DNA of 64,000 bases from Mucilaginibacter xinganensis (GTDB lineage: Bacteria; Bacteroidota; Bacteroidia; Sphingobacteriales; Sphingobacteriaceae). Location of the stretch: the NCBI GenBank assembly GCA_026225055.1, contig JAMFSA010000226.1, positions 31,710 through 95,709 on the forward strand, in the 5' to 3' direction. Position 1 is the stretch's first letter, and each line of letters starts with the position of its first letter. Both the position numbers and the translations under genes were made by a program. Shown here piece by piece: positions 10,665 through 20,966 of this stretch. The notes below the pieces were generated by a model that made no database searches, was not told where the DNA came from, and worked only from the letters and a program-made list of their open reading frames with translations.

Positions 10665-13034
10665 ATGATAAAGAGCTATTTTAAAATCGCCTGGCGGAAT
10701 TTGCTGAAGAGCAAGTTTTACACCGCCATTAACATTGCCGGCCTAACAGTTGGGCTGGCCGTAGGTTTACTTATTTTACTATGGGTAAACGATGAGTTGA
10801 GTTTTGACAAGTTCAATACCAAAGCCGATAATATTTATCGGATGGAAGCGCAGATAGGTGCAGGCAGTACCCAGCAGATCTGGTGCGGTATACAGGCCCC
10901 TGTTGCTTTTTTTGGCCTGAAAGAGGTGCCCGGTGTGGTAAATGCTGTTCGGATGGTATCTAATTGGGACTATTCTTTGTACAAATACCATGATAAATCG
11001 TTGGATGTTGGCGATAATGGCGCGTTTTATACCGATGCATCCTTATTTAAGGTTTTTGACTTTAAATTATTGGAAGGTAATCCAAATAATCCTTTCCCTA
11101 ATAACCAGTCTATCATCATCACCCAAACCACAGCCAAACGGTTTTTTGGCAACGCCGATCCGATAGGGAAAATAATTCAGGCAGATAATCATGATAACTA
11201 TACCGTAGCCGGTATCGCGGCTGATATGCCCGGTAACTCCAGTATTAAGTTTGATATGTTGTTTTCTATCAATGTGCTGGCAAAAAGAAACTATGACGGC
11301 AAAGGCTACTGGAAAACTATGGATAGCGACTGGGGTGATTATTTTTACGATACCTATTTTCAATTGCAGCCGGGTGTTTCGGCACAATCGGTTGCCGATA
11401 AGCTTACACAGATCCACATAAAAAATCAGGCTGGTTCGGGTGGTATAAAATACATACCTCAACCTTTGGATAAAATGCATTTATATAATGCCGATGGTAC
11501 CCCATCAGGCATCCAAACGGTAAGGGTTTTCTTAATTGTGGCCATTCTTATTTTGTTGATAGCCTGTATCAACTATGTAAACCTTTCAACCGCGCGTGCT
11601 ATGCTGAGGGCTAAAGAAGTAAGTGTACGCAAAATAATAGGTGCGGGTAAAAAACAATTGTTTATCCAGTTTGTAGTCGAAACGATTTTGTTTTTCTCCA
11701 TAGCACTGGTACTTGCTTTTGTGCTGATTGAAGTTTTGATGCCTTTATACAACAGTGTATCGGGTAAACAAATGAAGTTTGATTTGTTGGATGCTGGTGT
11801 TTGGAAGGTAGTAGGTATCACTGTAGTGGCTACGCTGGCGGCATCAAGCATTTATCCTGCATTTTTATTGTCGTCGTTTAAGCCTATTAACGCGCTTAAA
11901 GGTAAGCTGTCGCTGGGCGTTGGTAATACTACATTCCGCAAAACACTGGTGGTTTGCCAATTTATATTTTCTATTGGTTTGATCATCGGCACGCTGATCA
12001 TCAACAGCCAACTAAAATATATCAGGGAAAAAGAGTTGGGCTACGATAAATCCTACGTGTTTACATTCGGCATGCGCGATATGCAGAAGAACTATGAATC
12101 AGTACGTGCGCAATTGTTAAATCAACCGGGTATAAAAGATGTTACTACCGCTAGCGATAACATTGTAAGTTTGGGTGGCAGCACTGGTGATACCGATTGG
12201 GATGGCAAAACACCCGGCAGTAACTTTGAGGTTCACCCACTGGGTATCAGCCAAAATTATGTCGACTTTTTTAAACTGAAAATTATAAAGGGCAGTAACT
12301 TTTTAGGCATAAAGGCCGATACCGCGCACTATATCCTGAATGAAACCGCGGTACGTGAGGCCGGTATTAAAGATCCGGTAGGCAAACGCTTTAAATTGCA
12401 CAATCAAAACGGGATCATCATTGGTGTGGTGAAAGATTTTCACTTCGCATCCCTCAAACAAAAAATTGAGCCTACCATATTCTTTTACACCCCCAGCAAC
12501 TGGCGCATGTTTGTAAAAACAACCGGCAAGGATGCCCCGCAAGCGATAGCGGCCGTACAAAAAGCATGGAAACAATATAACCCGGCTTTTCCTTTAGATT
12601 ATACCTTTCTGGATGAAACCTTCAATGAAATGTATAAAGCCGATCAGCGTTCAGGTACATTGTTTAGTTGGTTTACTGGTATAGCTATCCTCATATCATG
12701 CCTCGGTCTGTTTGGTTTGGCAACCTACACCGCGCAGGTGAAGGTGAAAGAAATAGGCATCCGTAAAGTGCTGGGTGCAAGCGTTGCCAATATTACCACG
12801 ATGCTTTCAAAAGACTTTTTAGTGTTGGTAGTGGTATCCATTATTATTGCAACCCCAATAGCCTGGTACGCCATGAATAAATGGTTGCAGGCCTTTGCCT
12901 ACCGGATAGAGATACAGTGGTGGATATTTGCATTAGCCGGCGTACTGGCAATTGTAATAGCCTTTATAACTATAAGTTTTCAGGCCATAAGAGCGGCTAT
13001 TGCCAACCCGGTTAAAAGTTTGCGGTCCGAATAA
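10665..13034 (+). CDS. FtsX/MacB-type ABC transporter permease (array member 5)
   Basis: 789 aa, same architecture; ends ANPVKSLRSE. Confidence 0.95.
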   Translation: MIKSYFKIAWRNLLKSKFYTAINIAGLTVGLAVGLLILLWVNDELSFDKFNTKADNIYRMEAQIGAGSTQQIWCGIQAPVAFFGLKEVPGVVNAVRMVSNWDYSLYKYHDKSLDVGDNGAFYTDASLFKVFDFKLLEGNPNNPFPNNQSIIITQTTAKRFFGNADPIGKIIQADNHDNYTVAGIAADMPGNSSIKFDMLFSINVLAKRNYDGKGYWKTMDSDWGDYFYDTYFQLQPGVSAQSVADKLTQIHIKNQAGSGGIKYIPQPLDKMHLYNADGTPSGIQTVRVFLIVAILILLIACINYVNLSTARAMLRAKEVSVRKIIGAGKKQLFIQFVVETILFFSIALVLAFVLIEVLMPLYNSVSGKQMKFDLLDAGVWKVVGITVVATLAASSIYPAFLLSSFKPINALKGKLSLGVGNTTFRKTLVVCQFIFSIGLIIGTLIINSQLKYIREKELGYDKSYVFTFGMRDMQKNYESVRAQLLNQPGIKDVTTASDNIVSLGGSTGDTDWDGKTPGSNFEVHPLGISQNYVDFFKLKIIKGSNFLGIKADTAHYILNETAVREAGIKDPVGKRFKLHNQNGIIIGVVKDFHFASLKQKIEPTIFFYTPSNWRMFVKTTGKDAPQAIAAVQKAWKQYNPAFPLDYTFLDETFNEMYKADQRSGTLFSWFTGIAILISCLGLFGLATYTAQVKVKEIGIRKVLGASVANITTMLSKDFLVLVVVSIIIATPIAWYAMNKWLQAFAYRIEIQWWIFALAGVLAIVIAFITISFQAIRAAIANPVKSLRSE

Positions 13035-13035
13035 T

Positions 13036-13153
13036 GTTCATTGGTTCACTGGTTCATTAGTTCATTGGTACTGTCTCCGGTAATATTGATGAACTTTACT
13101 AACACAGGACAAGACCAATGAACTAATGAACCAGTGAACTAATGAACCAATAA
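13036..13153. repeat. Spacer I5: octamer inverted repeats with a perfect 26-bp stem
   Basis: gttcactggttcattagttcattggt (13044-13069) is the exact reverse complement of accaatgaactaatgaaccagtgaac (13114-13139). Confidence 0.9.
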
Positions 13154-13164
13154 TGCGAAGCGGG

Positions 13165-13264
13165 ACTGTATCATTACCGTACATATAGTGTTACACTTAC
13201 GTACAGGTTGATTATTTTACGGTGATTTAATTTATTGATAATCAGTATTTTAAATTTTGGTATG
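13165..13264 (+). promoter_or_regulatory. Putative promoter/operator module, copy 2 of 3
   Basis: actgtatcattaccgtacatatagtgttacacttacgtaca plus ttgataatcagtattttaaattttggtatg. Confidence 0.6.
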
Positions 13265-13301
13265 GGTTTTAATTGTATTTGTATGTAACCACCCCCGCAT
13301 C

Positions 13302-15776
13302 ATGATAAAAAACTACTTTAAAATAGCATGGCGTAACCTAATCAGGAACAGGGTTAGCAGTATCATTAATATCAGCGGTTTGGCTATCGGTTTAGCCTGT
13401 GTATTGCTGATAGGCATGTATGTGAAGGATGAGTTAAGCTACGACCGGTTTTTTAAGGATGCGGACAGGATCTATCGTGTAAATACCCATGAAAAAATGG
13501 GCGACGAGGAGTTCACCGCCGGTCATACCCCGCCACCCGTTGGCGCGGCACTGGTAAATAATTTCCCCGACGTTGAAAGCTATACGCGCATATTCAGGCC
13601 CGGTGATGAGATCATCCATTTTGTAAATAACGGTCAGCGTAATTCGCTCACTGAAAAGAATATTCTTTCGGTTGATTCTAATTTCCTGCAATTCTTCAAT
13701 TACCCATTGCTTGAAGGCGACAAGGCCACTTGCTTAAATGGCCCAAATTCAGTTGTGCTGACAGAAAATGCAGCTAAAAAATATTTTGGTAATACATCGC
13801 CGATAGGCAAAAACCTGGTTTTTGATGAATATAAAACGCCGTTTACAGTTACAGCGGTAATCAAAAATCTGCCATCGCAATCGTCATTACAGTTTGATGT
13901 TTTACAATCGAACTTAGGAATGCCGCCTGTTAAGCGTTTTAGCTGGAGCTGGGTTTGGCTACAAATGGGCACTTATGTTAAGCTTCGCGGCAGTGTAGCA
14001 AATGAGGTTGCCATAAAAAATCTGGAAGCCAAATTCCCGCCTATGATCGCGGTACAGGCAGCAAGCGCTTTCAGGCGCCTTGGTCAGCCGTTTGATCAGT
14101 TTATAAAAAAAGGAGGCAAGTATAACCTGGAACTGCAGCCCTTAACCTCGGTACATCTTTACTCACAGAACATAGGGAGCAGGTTTATTACCCAGGGCGA
14201 TGTTAAATACGTTTATATATTTTCGGCCATTGCGCTGTTCATTATATTGCTGGCTTGCGTGAATTTTATGAACCTTGCTACGGCACAATCTGCAAAAAGG
14301 GCAAAAGAAGTCGGCATCCGCAAAGTGCTGGGTTCCGAACGTAAACAGCTCATAGGCCAGTTTCTTGCCGAAGCGTTTTTATATACCTTAGTGGCTACAG
14401 TTATCGCCATCGTACTTGTTGCGCTGAGTTTGCCCGCGTTTAACCAATTATCGGCAAAATCATTAAACCTATACGCGTTTTTTAATATATATACATGGGG
14501 TGGTATTATTGCATTGGTTGCAATAACCACATTGCTGGCAGGTAGTTACCCGGCTTTCTTTCTTACCTCGTTCAAACCTGCGGCAGTATTAAAAGGCAGT
14601 GCTGATCTTAAAACCTCTATCGGTGGCTTTTTTACCCGTAATGCGCTGGTGGTTTTCCAGTTCACGGTATCAACGGTGCTTATTATTTGTACCATAGTGG
14701 TTTATAAACAGCTGCTTTATAACCAGTCTAAAGATCTCGGTTTTAATAAAGAGAACGTACTAATGATAGCCAATGCCGACAGGCTTAACAAGACTGAAGA
14801 AAGTTTCAGGCAAGAGCTGCTTCGTTTGCCGGGTGTGGCTAATGCAACCATATCAACAAGCTTGCCCACCCAAAAATCATTCAGTGATTATTATACGCCG
14901 GAAGCTACCCCCGATAACATAACTGCAGCCGATAAAAATATAACGCTATCGTCTTTTATTGTTGATGAAGCTTTTGTGCCGACCATGAAGCTAAAAATGC
15001 TAAGCGGACGAAATTTCTCCAAAGATTTTACAGATTCAGCATCAGTAATTCTGAATGAAACAGCAGCTAAACAAATAGGGTGGAAGAACGCTATCGGCAA
15101 GAATATTACTTATCCCGGCGGCAACGGTACAAGGTTTAAAGTTGTAGGCGTAGTAGCCGATTTTAATACCGAATCATTACATAACACAGTTGATCCTTTT
15201 GCCTTATTCTACACCACATCAAAAACTTATTACATAGGCTCATCATTTATTGCTGTACGCATTAAACCGGGTAATTATAATGAAGCTATCAGCAGCATTC
15301 AAAATAAGTGGAAAGCCTTTATGCCTGATAACCCGTTTGAGTACAGCTTTTTGGATGAGGAGTTTGATGCCCTGTACCGCACCGATCAAACCATTGGCAA
15401 GGTATTCACAGTGTTTACCTTCCTTTCTATTACAGTGGCATGTTTAGGCCTGCTTGGTTTGGCCATGTATACTGCCGAGCGCCGTACAAAGGAAATAGGC
15501 ATCCGCAAAGTATTGGGCGCATCGGTACAAAACCTGGTGGGGATGTTATCAAAGGATTTTCTAAAACTGGTGTCTATCGCATCGGTAATCGCATTCCCGA
15601 TAGCATGGTGGGCCATGAATAAATGGCTGCAGGATTTTGCCTATCCAACAACTATAAACTGGTGGATATTTGCCCTGGCGGGATTAGTAACATTAATAAT
15701 AGCGCTATTTACAGTAAGTTTTCAATCCATAAAATCGGCATTAATGAACCCTGTGAAGAGTTTGAGATCTGAATAA
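13302..15776 (+). CDS. FtsX/MacB-type ABC transporter permease (array member 6)
   Basis: ORF 13257-15776; start chosen at MIKNYFKIAWRNL (13302) by homology to the paralogs; ends NPVKSLRSE. Confidence 0.93.
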   Translation: MIKNYFKIAWRNLIRNRVSSIINISGLAIGLACVLLIGMYVKDELSYDRFFKDADRIYRVNTHEKMGDEEFTAGHTPPPVGAALVNNFPDVESYTRIFRPGDEIIHFVNNGQRNSLTEKNILSVDSNFLQFFNYPLLEGDKATCLNGPNSVVLTENAAKKYFGNTSPIGKNLVFDEYKTPFTVTAVIKNLPSQSSLQFDVLQSNLGMPPVKRFSWSWVWLQMGTYVKLRGSVANEVAIKNLEAKFPPMIAVQAASAFRRLGQPFDQFIKKGGKYNLELQPLTSVHLYSQNIGSRFITQGDVKYVYIFSAIALFIILLACVNFMNLATAQSAKRAKEVGIRKVLGSERKQLIGQFLAEAFLYTLVATVIAIVLVALSLPAFNQLSAKSLNLYAFFNIYTWGGIIALVAITTLLAGSYPAFFLTSFKPAAVLKGSADLKTSIGGFFTRNALVVFQFTVSTVLIICTIVVYKQLLYNQSKDLGFNKENVLMIANADRLNKTEESFRQELLRLPGVANATISTSLPTQKSFSDYYTPEATPDNITAADKNITLSSFIVDEAFVPTMKLKMLSGRNFSKDFTDSASVILNETAAKQIGWKNAIGKNITYPGGNGTRFKVVGVVADFNTESLHNTVDPFALFYTTSKTYYIGSSFIAVRIKPGNYNEAISSIQNKWKAFMPDNPFEYSFLDEEFDALYRTDQTIGKVFTVFTFLSITVACLGLLGLAMYTAERRTKEIGIRKVLGASVQNLVGMLSKDFLKLVSIASVIAFPIAWWAMNKWLQDFAYPTTINWWIFALAGLVTLIIALFTVSFQSIKSALMNPVKSLRSE

Positions 15777-15778
15777 AA

Positions 15779-15915
15779 TTGTTCATTGGTTCACTGGCTC
15801 ATTAGTTCATTAGTAATTAGCAAGCGAACGTAGGATAAGGCCGATGCAGAAGATAGATATCACATAGGACAAAACCAATGAACTAATGAACTAATGAACC
15901 AGTGAACTAATGAAC
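15779..15915. repeat. Spacer I6: octamer inverted repeats (mosaic of I3-like and I2-like halves)
   Basis: gttcattggttcactggctcattagttcattagtaattagcaagcgaac|gtaggataaggccgatgcagaagatagatatcacataggacaaaaccaatgaac... Confidence 0.83.
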
Positions 15916-15923
15916 GAAAGAAT

Positions 15924-18338
15924 ATGATAAAGAATTACATAAAGATCACCCTAAGAAATATGTGGAAGTATAAAACTTTCACTTTCATAAATGTTGTAGG
16001 CATGGCTGTGGCTTTTGGCTCGGTGCTGTTGCTGGCGCTTACCGCCTTTTATGAGCTTTCGTATGATGATTTTCACACCAATAAGAACAACATATACGAA
16101 GTATATCTGGAAGAGCATCATGCTAATGATGTAGAGGCCGACGCAGCAATGCCGGTTCCAATTACCCCGGCATTAAAAGCTGAATTTCCTGATGTGGTAC
16201 ACGCCTCGCGCTATGGCGATTTTGGTGGAAGCGTATTGCGTTATGGAAATAAGGAATTTAATTACGATGTAAGGTGTGTAGATCAGGATTTCTTTAAGAT
16301 GTTCACCTTCCCGATTATAAAAGGAAATAACCTGAACCCGCTTGGCGATAAAAATGATGTAGTAATCACTGAAAAAACGGCCAAAAGTATTTTCGGGGAC
16401 GTAAACCCGGTAGGTAAACTTATCGAACTGAAAATTAATAACCAGTGGAAAAGCCTTAATATATCGGCAGTTGCTGCTGATGCTCCGCAAAATTCAAGTC
16501 TGGATTTTAATTTGCTATGCCGTTTTGAACAGCATCCCGATTACGAGGTAGCTAAAACCCTATGGGAACAACGGTTCCACAATGTTTTTGTGCAATTACA
16601 TGCAAATGAAAACCAGGCCAGCTTTGAGCAGAAACTAAAAAGCTTTGTACATAAATACTATGATGGCAACATAAAGCAATTAAGGCATGATGGCGCCCAG
16701 CCTGATAAAGAAGGCGAAGTTTTACGCCTGCGCTTAATACCTATGGACGATGTACACTTTAGCCCCATTGCTTCACAAAATAGGGCGGTTAGCAAATTTT
16801 ACCCATACCTGGTTTTGCTGATCAGTGTATTTATATTATTTATAGCCTGTACCAACTTCATCAACCTGTCATTGGGCCGGGCATTTACACGGGCTAAGGA
16901 AATAGGTGTACGTAAGGTGATCGGTGCCACAAAACAACAGCTCATCACCCAGTTCTGCAGCGAATCATTTGTAATTTGTGGGTTATCGCTGATAATTGGT
17001 GCAATTGCAGCCTATTCGCTTATACCACAATACAAATTGCTGTTTAACCAGCAGCTATCATTAAATGTATTGAGTTCGCCATTAGTTATCCTGTATTTTG
17101 TGGGTGGCTTTGTTTTAATAAGCCTTATTGCAGGTGGTTACCCTGCATGGTTAATGGCTATACAAAATACTTCGCAGGCGGTAAAGGGTAAGGTAGTTGC
17201 AGGCAAGGCAAATGGTTTGCGTAATAGCTTAATGGTGGTTCAGTTTGCTTTATCGGCTTTGCTTATCATTTGTACGGTTATTACCTGGCAACAACTTAAT
17301 TTTATGCGTAACAGGCCTTTGGGTTACGATAAGGCGCAGGTAGTAAGCGTACCGATAGGCAGCAATATTGACCCTGAAAGAGCCCTGCAATTGATGCGTA
17401 CCAGGTTAACAACTTACCCTGATATAGTAAGTGTAACGGGCACGGATATGAACTTAGGCACCGGGCTTGATAACAGCGCATCAACCTCGATTATGACGTT
17501 TAGTTACAAGGGTAAGAATGTTAAAACCAATTGGCTGCGGGTTGATTATGATTATGTGAAAACACTGGGCCTGCAAGTGGTAAATGGGCGTGATTTTTCA
17601 AGGGCATACGGTGCTGACACTGCCGTGGTGCTCATCAACCAAAAAATGGCTGAGCAACTGAACGAAAAGAACCCAATTGGCGCGGTACTCCCTACCGATG
17701 GTGCCAAATTACAGGTTGCAGGAGTTGTTAAGGATTTCAACTTTAAATCGCTACATCAGCAAATAGCCCCGCTTACCATGGTTATACGCCCAAGCTGGCC
17801 GGTAAATTACATACTGGTAAAGGTAAAGCCTGCTAACCTGCCAGCAAGCATGGCACTTATTAATAAAGTATGGAAAGATGTAAATCCGCGCTCGCAGGCC
17901 GAATCATCATTTCTTGATGAAAATGTGGATCGCCAGTATAAAAAGGAAACCAGGCTGTCTAAAATATTCATAACGGGAGCGGTAATGGCTATCGCGATAT
18001 CGTGCATGGGCCTGTTTGCCATAGTGATACTGATCATAACCCAGCGTACCAAGGAGATAGGTATTCGCAAAGTATTGGGTGCAAGTGTAAATAGTATAGT
18101 GTATTTAGTGGCGCAGGACTTTTTGAAATTGGTGTTAATAGCTGTGTGCATAGCCTCGCCAATTGCGTGGTATGCCATGAGCAAATGGCTGCAGGATTTT
18201 GCCTACCGTATAAATATAGAATGGTGGGTGTTTGTAATGGCTGGGGTAATAGCCGTTATAATTGCCTTTATAACCATAAGCTTTCAATCAATTAAAGCGG
18301 CAATTGCAAACCCGGTTAAGAGCTTGCGTAGCGAATAA
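15924..18338 (+). CDS. FtsX/MacB-type ABC transporter permease (array member 7)
   Basis: 804 aa, same architecture; ends ANPVKSLRSE. Confidence 0.95.
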   Translation: MIKNYIKITLRNMWKYKTFTFINVVGMAVAFGSVLLLALTAFYELSYDDFHTNKNNIYEVYLEEHHANDVEADAAMPVPITPALKAEFPDVVHASRYGDFGGSVLRYGNKEFNYDVRCVDQDFFKMFTFPIIKGNNLNPLGDKNDVVITEKTAKSIFGDVNPVGKLIELKINNQWKSLNISAVAADAPQNSSLDFNLLCRFEQHPDYEVAKTLWEQRFHNVFVQLHANENQASFEQKLKSFVHKYYDGNIKQLRHDGAQPDKEGEVLRLRLIPMDDVHFSPIASQNRAVSKFYPYLVLLISVFILFIACTNFINLSLGRAFTRAKEIGVRKVIGATKQQLITQFCSESFVICGLSLIIGAIAAYSLIPQYKLLFNQQLSLNVLSSPLVILYFVGGFVLISLIAGGYPAWLMAIQNTSQAVKGKVVAGKANGLRNSLMVVQFALSALLIICTVITWQQLNFMRNRPLGYDKAQVVSVPIGSNIDPERALQLMRTRLTTYPDIVSVTGTDMNLGTGLDNSASTSIMTFSYKGKNVKTNWLRVDYDYVKTLGLQVVNGRDFSRAYGADTAVVLINQKMAEQLNEKNPIGAVLPTDGAKLQVAGVVKDFNFKSLHQQIAPLTMVIRPSWPVNYILVKVKPANLPASMALINKVWKDVNPRSQAESSFLDENVDRQYKKETRLSKIFITGAVMAIAISCMGLFAIVILIITQRTKEIGIRKVLGASVNSIVYLVAQDFLKLVLIAVCIASPIAWYAMSKWLQDFAYRINIEWWVFVMAGVIAVIIAFITISFQSIKAAIANPVKSLRSE

Positions 18339-18339
18339 T

Positions 18340-18435
18340 GTTCATTAGTTCATTAGTAAGTCGGGTAGGTGAACCAAACCAGATGAACAAATTGCTAAGA
18401 CCAATGAACTAATGAACCAGTGAACTAATAAACCA
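18340..18435. repeat. Spacer I7: short octamer inverted repeats
   Basis: gttcattagttcattagtaag ... aagaccaatgaactaatgaaccagtgaactaataaacc. Confidence 0.75.
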
Positions 18436-18443
18436 AAGTAAAA

Positions 18444-20840
18444 ATGATAAGGAATTATTTTAAGATCGCCTGGCGAAACATCTGGAAGAACAAGGTTTTT
18501 TCAACAATAAATATTGTTGGCCTTGCTGTGGGTATGGCGGCCTTTATGGTTGTTATGATGTTTGTTTCGTATGAAAAAAGCTTTGATAATTTTCATACGA
18601 AAAATATTTACCGCTTAAATGAGGTGCAAACCATCGGGCAGCAAAATGCTACACAAAAGGTGGCATTGTCCATGTTCCCGATGGGGCCGAGTATGAAGCA
18701 GGAGTTTCCGGAGATAAAGAACTTTACCCGCATCAGGTGGAACCAAAAATACCAGATGACCTATGCTGAAAAGAAAGTATTTCTGCCGCAAGTTTTCTTT
18801 GTCGACTCAACATTTCTGAAAATGTTTGATTTTAAGGTGCTCCGTGGTGATAGGCTTACAGGCCTGTTAAAACCACATACTGCCATGATTACCGAGGAAA
18901 CTGCGCAAAAATTATTTGGCGATACTGATCCAATTGGCAAGGTAATCAACCATTATGGTGACGATACAACCACCTTTACCATAACCGGAATATTAGCCAA
19001 TGTGCCTAAAAACTCGCAACTGCAATTTGATGGCTTGTTCTCATTCAGTACAATTTATAAGCCGTGGATGTTCAATAACTGGGGTGGCAACTGGCTCAAT
19101 ACTTATCTTGAACTCACTCCCGGTGCAAATATAGCCGCGCTTGAAAAAAAGTTCCCCGCATATCTTAAAAGGCATATTGGCGATGGCTGGAAATACTACC
19201 AGTTATTTGTTTTGCCGCTTAAGGATGTACACGCCAACTCGGCCGATATCGGGTTGGATGACATCAACTATCAAAAATTCGATAAAAAATCCACCCAACT
19301 GTTCGCAATTATCGCTTTAATTGTATTGGTTATTGCCTGTGTAAATTTTATCAACCTGTCAACAGCACGCTCAGCCGAGCGGGCTAAGGAAGTAGGGATC
19401 CGTAAATCAATTGGTGCGCACCGTTTTCAATTAGCTATTCAATTTTTGGGTGAAACTATACTGATCTCATTTATTGCATTAATATTAGCGCTGATATTGG
19501 TTGAGCTTGCCTTACCATACATCAATAACCTAAGCGAACGCAGTATTGAACTGCCTTTGTTTAGCAGCTTGGGATTTATCGCCACAATATTCGCAGGGAC
19601 AGTGTTTATCGGGTTAGTCTCAGGTATTTACCCGGCTATTTATTTATCATCCTTTCAGCCTGTAAAGGTGTTGAAAGGGTCGGTTCAGGTTGGTAAAAAC
19701 AAAAGTTCACTACGTAATGTATTGGTGGTTACCCAATTTGCCAGTGCTATCTTTTTAATGATAGCTACCATATTTGTATTGAAGCAATTAAAGTTCATGC
19801 AAAGTCAGGACCCCGGTTATAACCGCGATCAGATCGTAAATATCCCACTGGACGGCGTTACCTCAAAAAAATATAGCTTACTTAAGGATGAATTATCAGG
19901 CAATACGCTCATTTCAGGTGTAACTGCTTCGCAGGATGTTTTGGGCAGTCACCTGGATCAAACAGGCGTTGAGTTTAAACCAGCAAATGGCCCTAAACAA
20001 CAGTTTGGTACAACATTGCTGGTGGTTGATAATAATTACCTCGATCTATATAAGATTAAACTGGCCGCAGGTAAAAATTTCTCGACCGATAAAACGCAGA
20101 ATGGCAGGCAATATATTATTAACGAGGCGCTGGCTAAGGAACTTTTGAAAGATCACCCCAAAGCACCAATGTCATCATTACTTGGCGATCAGTTTGGCTT
20201 TGATTCATTGGGAACCATTACAGGCATTGCTAAAAACTTCAATTTTAACTCCCTGCATTATAAGATAGAGCCTATGTTTATGGTGAGCCAGAATCAACAG
20301 GGTTTCAGAGATGTATCAGTAAAAATTAATGGTGGTAATACAAAAGCCGCAATAGCCTTTATTAAGGCAAAATGGGATAGTTTATATCCTGATTATCCTT
20401 TCGAGTACCAGTTTTTGGATGATCATTTTAACGAAGTGTACAAAGCCGATAACCAGGTGAGCCAAATAGTAGGAATATTGGCAGGTTTAACTATCCTGAT
20501 CTCCTGCCTTGGTCTGTTCGGACTGGCATCATACTCGGCTGAAAAGCGGGTTAAAGAAATAGGTGTAAGGAAGGTGCTGGGCGCATCGGTACAAAACATA
20601 GTGCTGTTGTTGGCCAGTAATTTTATAAAGCTGGTGCTGATAGCAAATTTGATAGCCTGGCCATTAGCATGGTGGGCCATGAATAAATGGCTGCAGGATT
20701 TTGCCTACCGCATAAATATACAATGGTGGGTGTTTTTACTGGCCGGGGGTGCCGCAATTCTGATCGCGTTTTTTACCGTGAGCTTCCAATCGGTTAAGGC
20801 CGCAGTGGCTAACCCGGTTAAGAGCTTGCGGTCGGAATAA
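18444..20840 (+). CDS. FtsX/MacB-type ABC transporter permease (array member 8)
   Basis: 798 aa, same architecture; ends ANPVKSLRSE. Confidence 0.95.
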   Translation: MIRNYFKIAWRNIWKNKVFSTINIVGLAVGMAAFMVVMMFVSYEKSFDNFHTKNIYRLNEVQTIGQQNATQKVALSMFPMGPSMKQEFPEIKNFTRIRWNQKYQMTYAEKKVFLPQVFFVDSTFLKMFDFKVLRGDRLTGLLKPHTAMITEETAQKLFGDTDPIGKVINHYGDDTTTFTITGILANVPKNSQLQFDGLFSFSTIYKPWMFNNWGGNWLNTYLELTPGANIAALEKKFPAYLKRHIGDGWKYYQLFVLPLKDVHANSADIGLDDINYQKFDKKSTQLFAIIALIVLVIACVNFINLSTARSAERAKEVGIRKSIGAHRFQLAIQFLGETILISFIALILALILVELALPYINNLSERSIELPLFSSLGFIATIFAGTVFIGLVSGIYPAIYLSSFQPVKVLKGSVQVGKNKSSLRNVLVVTQFASAIFLMIATIFVLKQLKFMQSQDPGYNRDQIVNIPLDGVTSKKYSLLKDELSGNTLISGVTASQDVLGSHLDQTGVEFKPANGPKQQFGTTLLVVDNNYLDLYKIKLAAGKNFSTDKTQNGRQYIINEALAKELLKDHPKAPMSSLLGDQFGFDSLGTITGIAKNFNFNSLHYKIEPMFMVSQNQQGFRDVSVKINGGNTKAAIAFIKAKWDSLYPDYPFEYQFLDDHFNEVYKADNQVSQIVGILAGLTILISCLGLFGLASYSAEKRVKEIGVRKVLGASVQNIVLLLASNFIKLVLIANLIAWPLAWWAMNKWLQDFAYRINIQWWVFLLAGGAAILIAFFTVSFQSVKAAVANPVKSLRSE

Positions 20841-20842
20841 TT

Positions 20843-20962
20843 TGTTCATTAGTTCATTTGTTCACTGGTTCATTAGTAATGCGGCCGGTAAACAATGAAT
20901 AATTACAAAACGGCACGAAGGACAAGACCAATGAACTAATGAACCAGTAAACAAATGAACTA
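20843..20962. repeat. Spacer I8: octamer inverted repeats
   Basis: gttcattagttcatttgttcactggttcattagt ... ggacaagaccaatgaactaatgaaccagtaaacaaatgaac. Confidence 0.82.
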
Positions 20963-20966
20963 AAAG

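Noticed and set aside
13257-13301. N-terminal extension MVWVLIVFVCNHPRI of array member 6
   Set aside because: It overlaps the shared regulatory module, and every paralog starts at MI(K/R)NY; the start at 13302 is preferred
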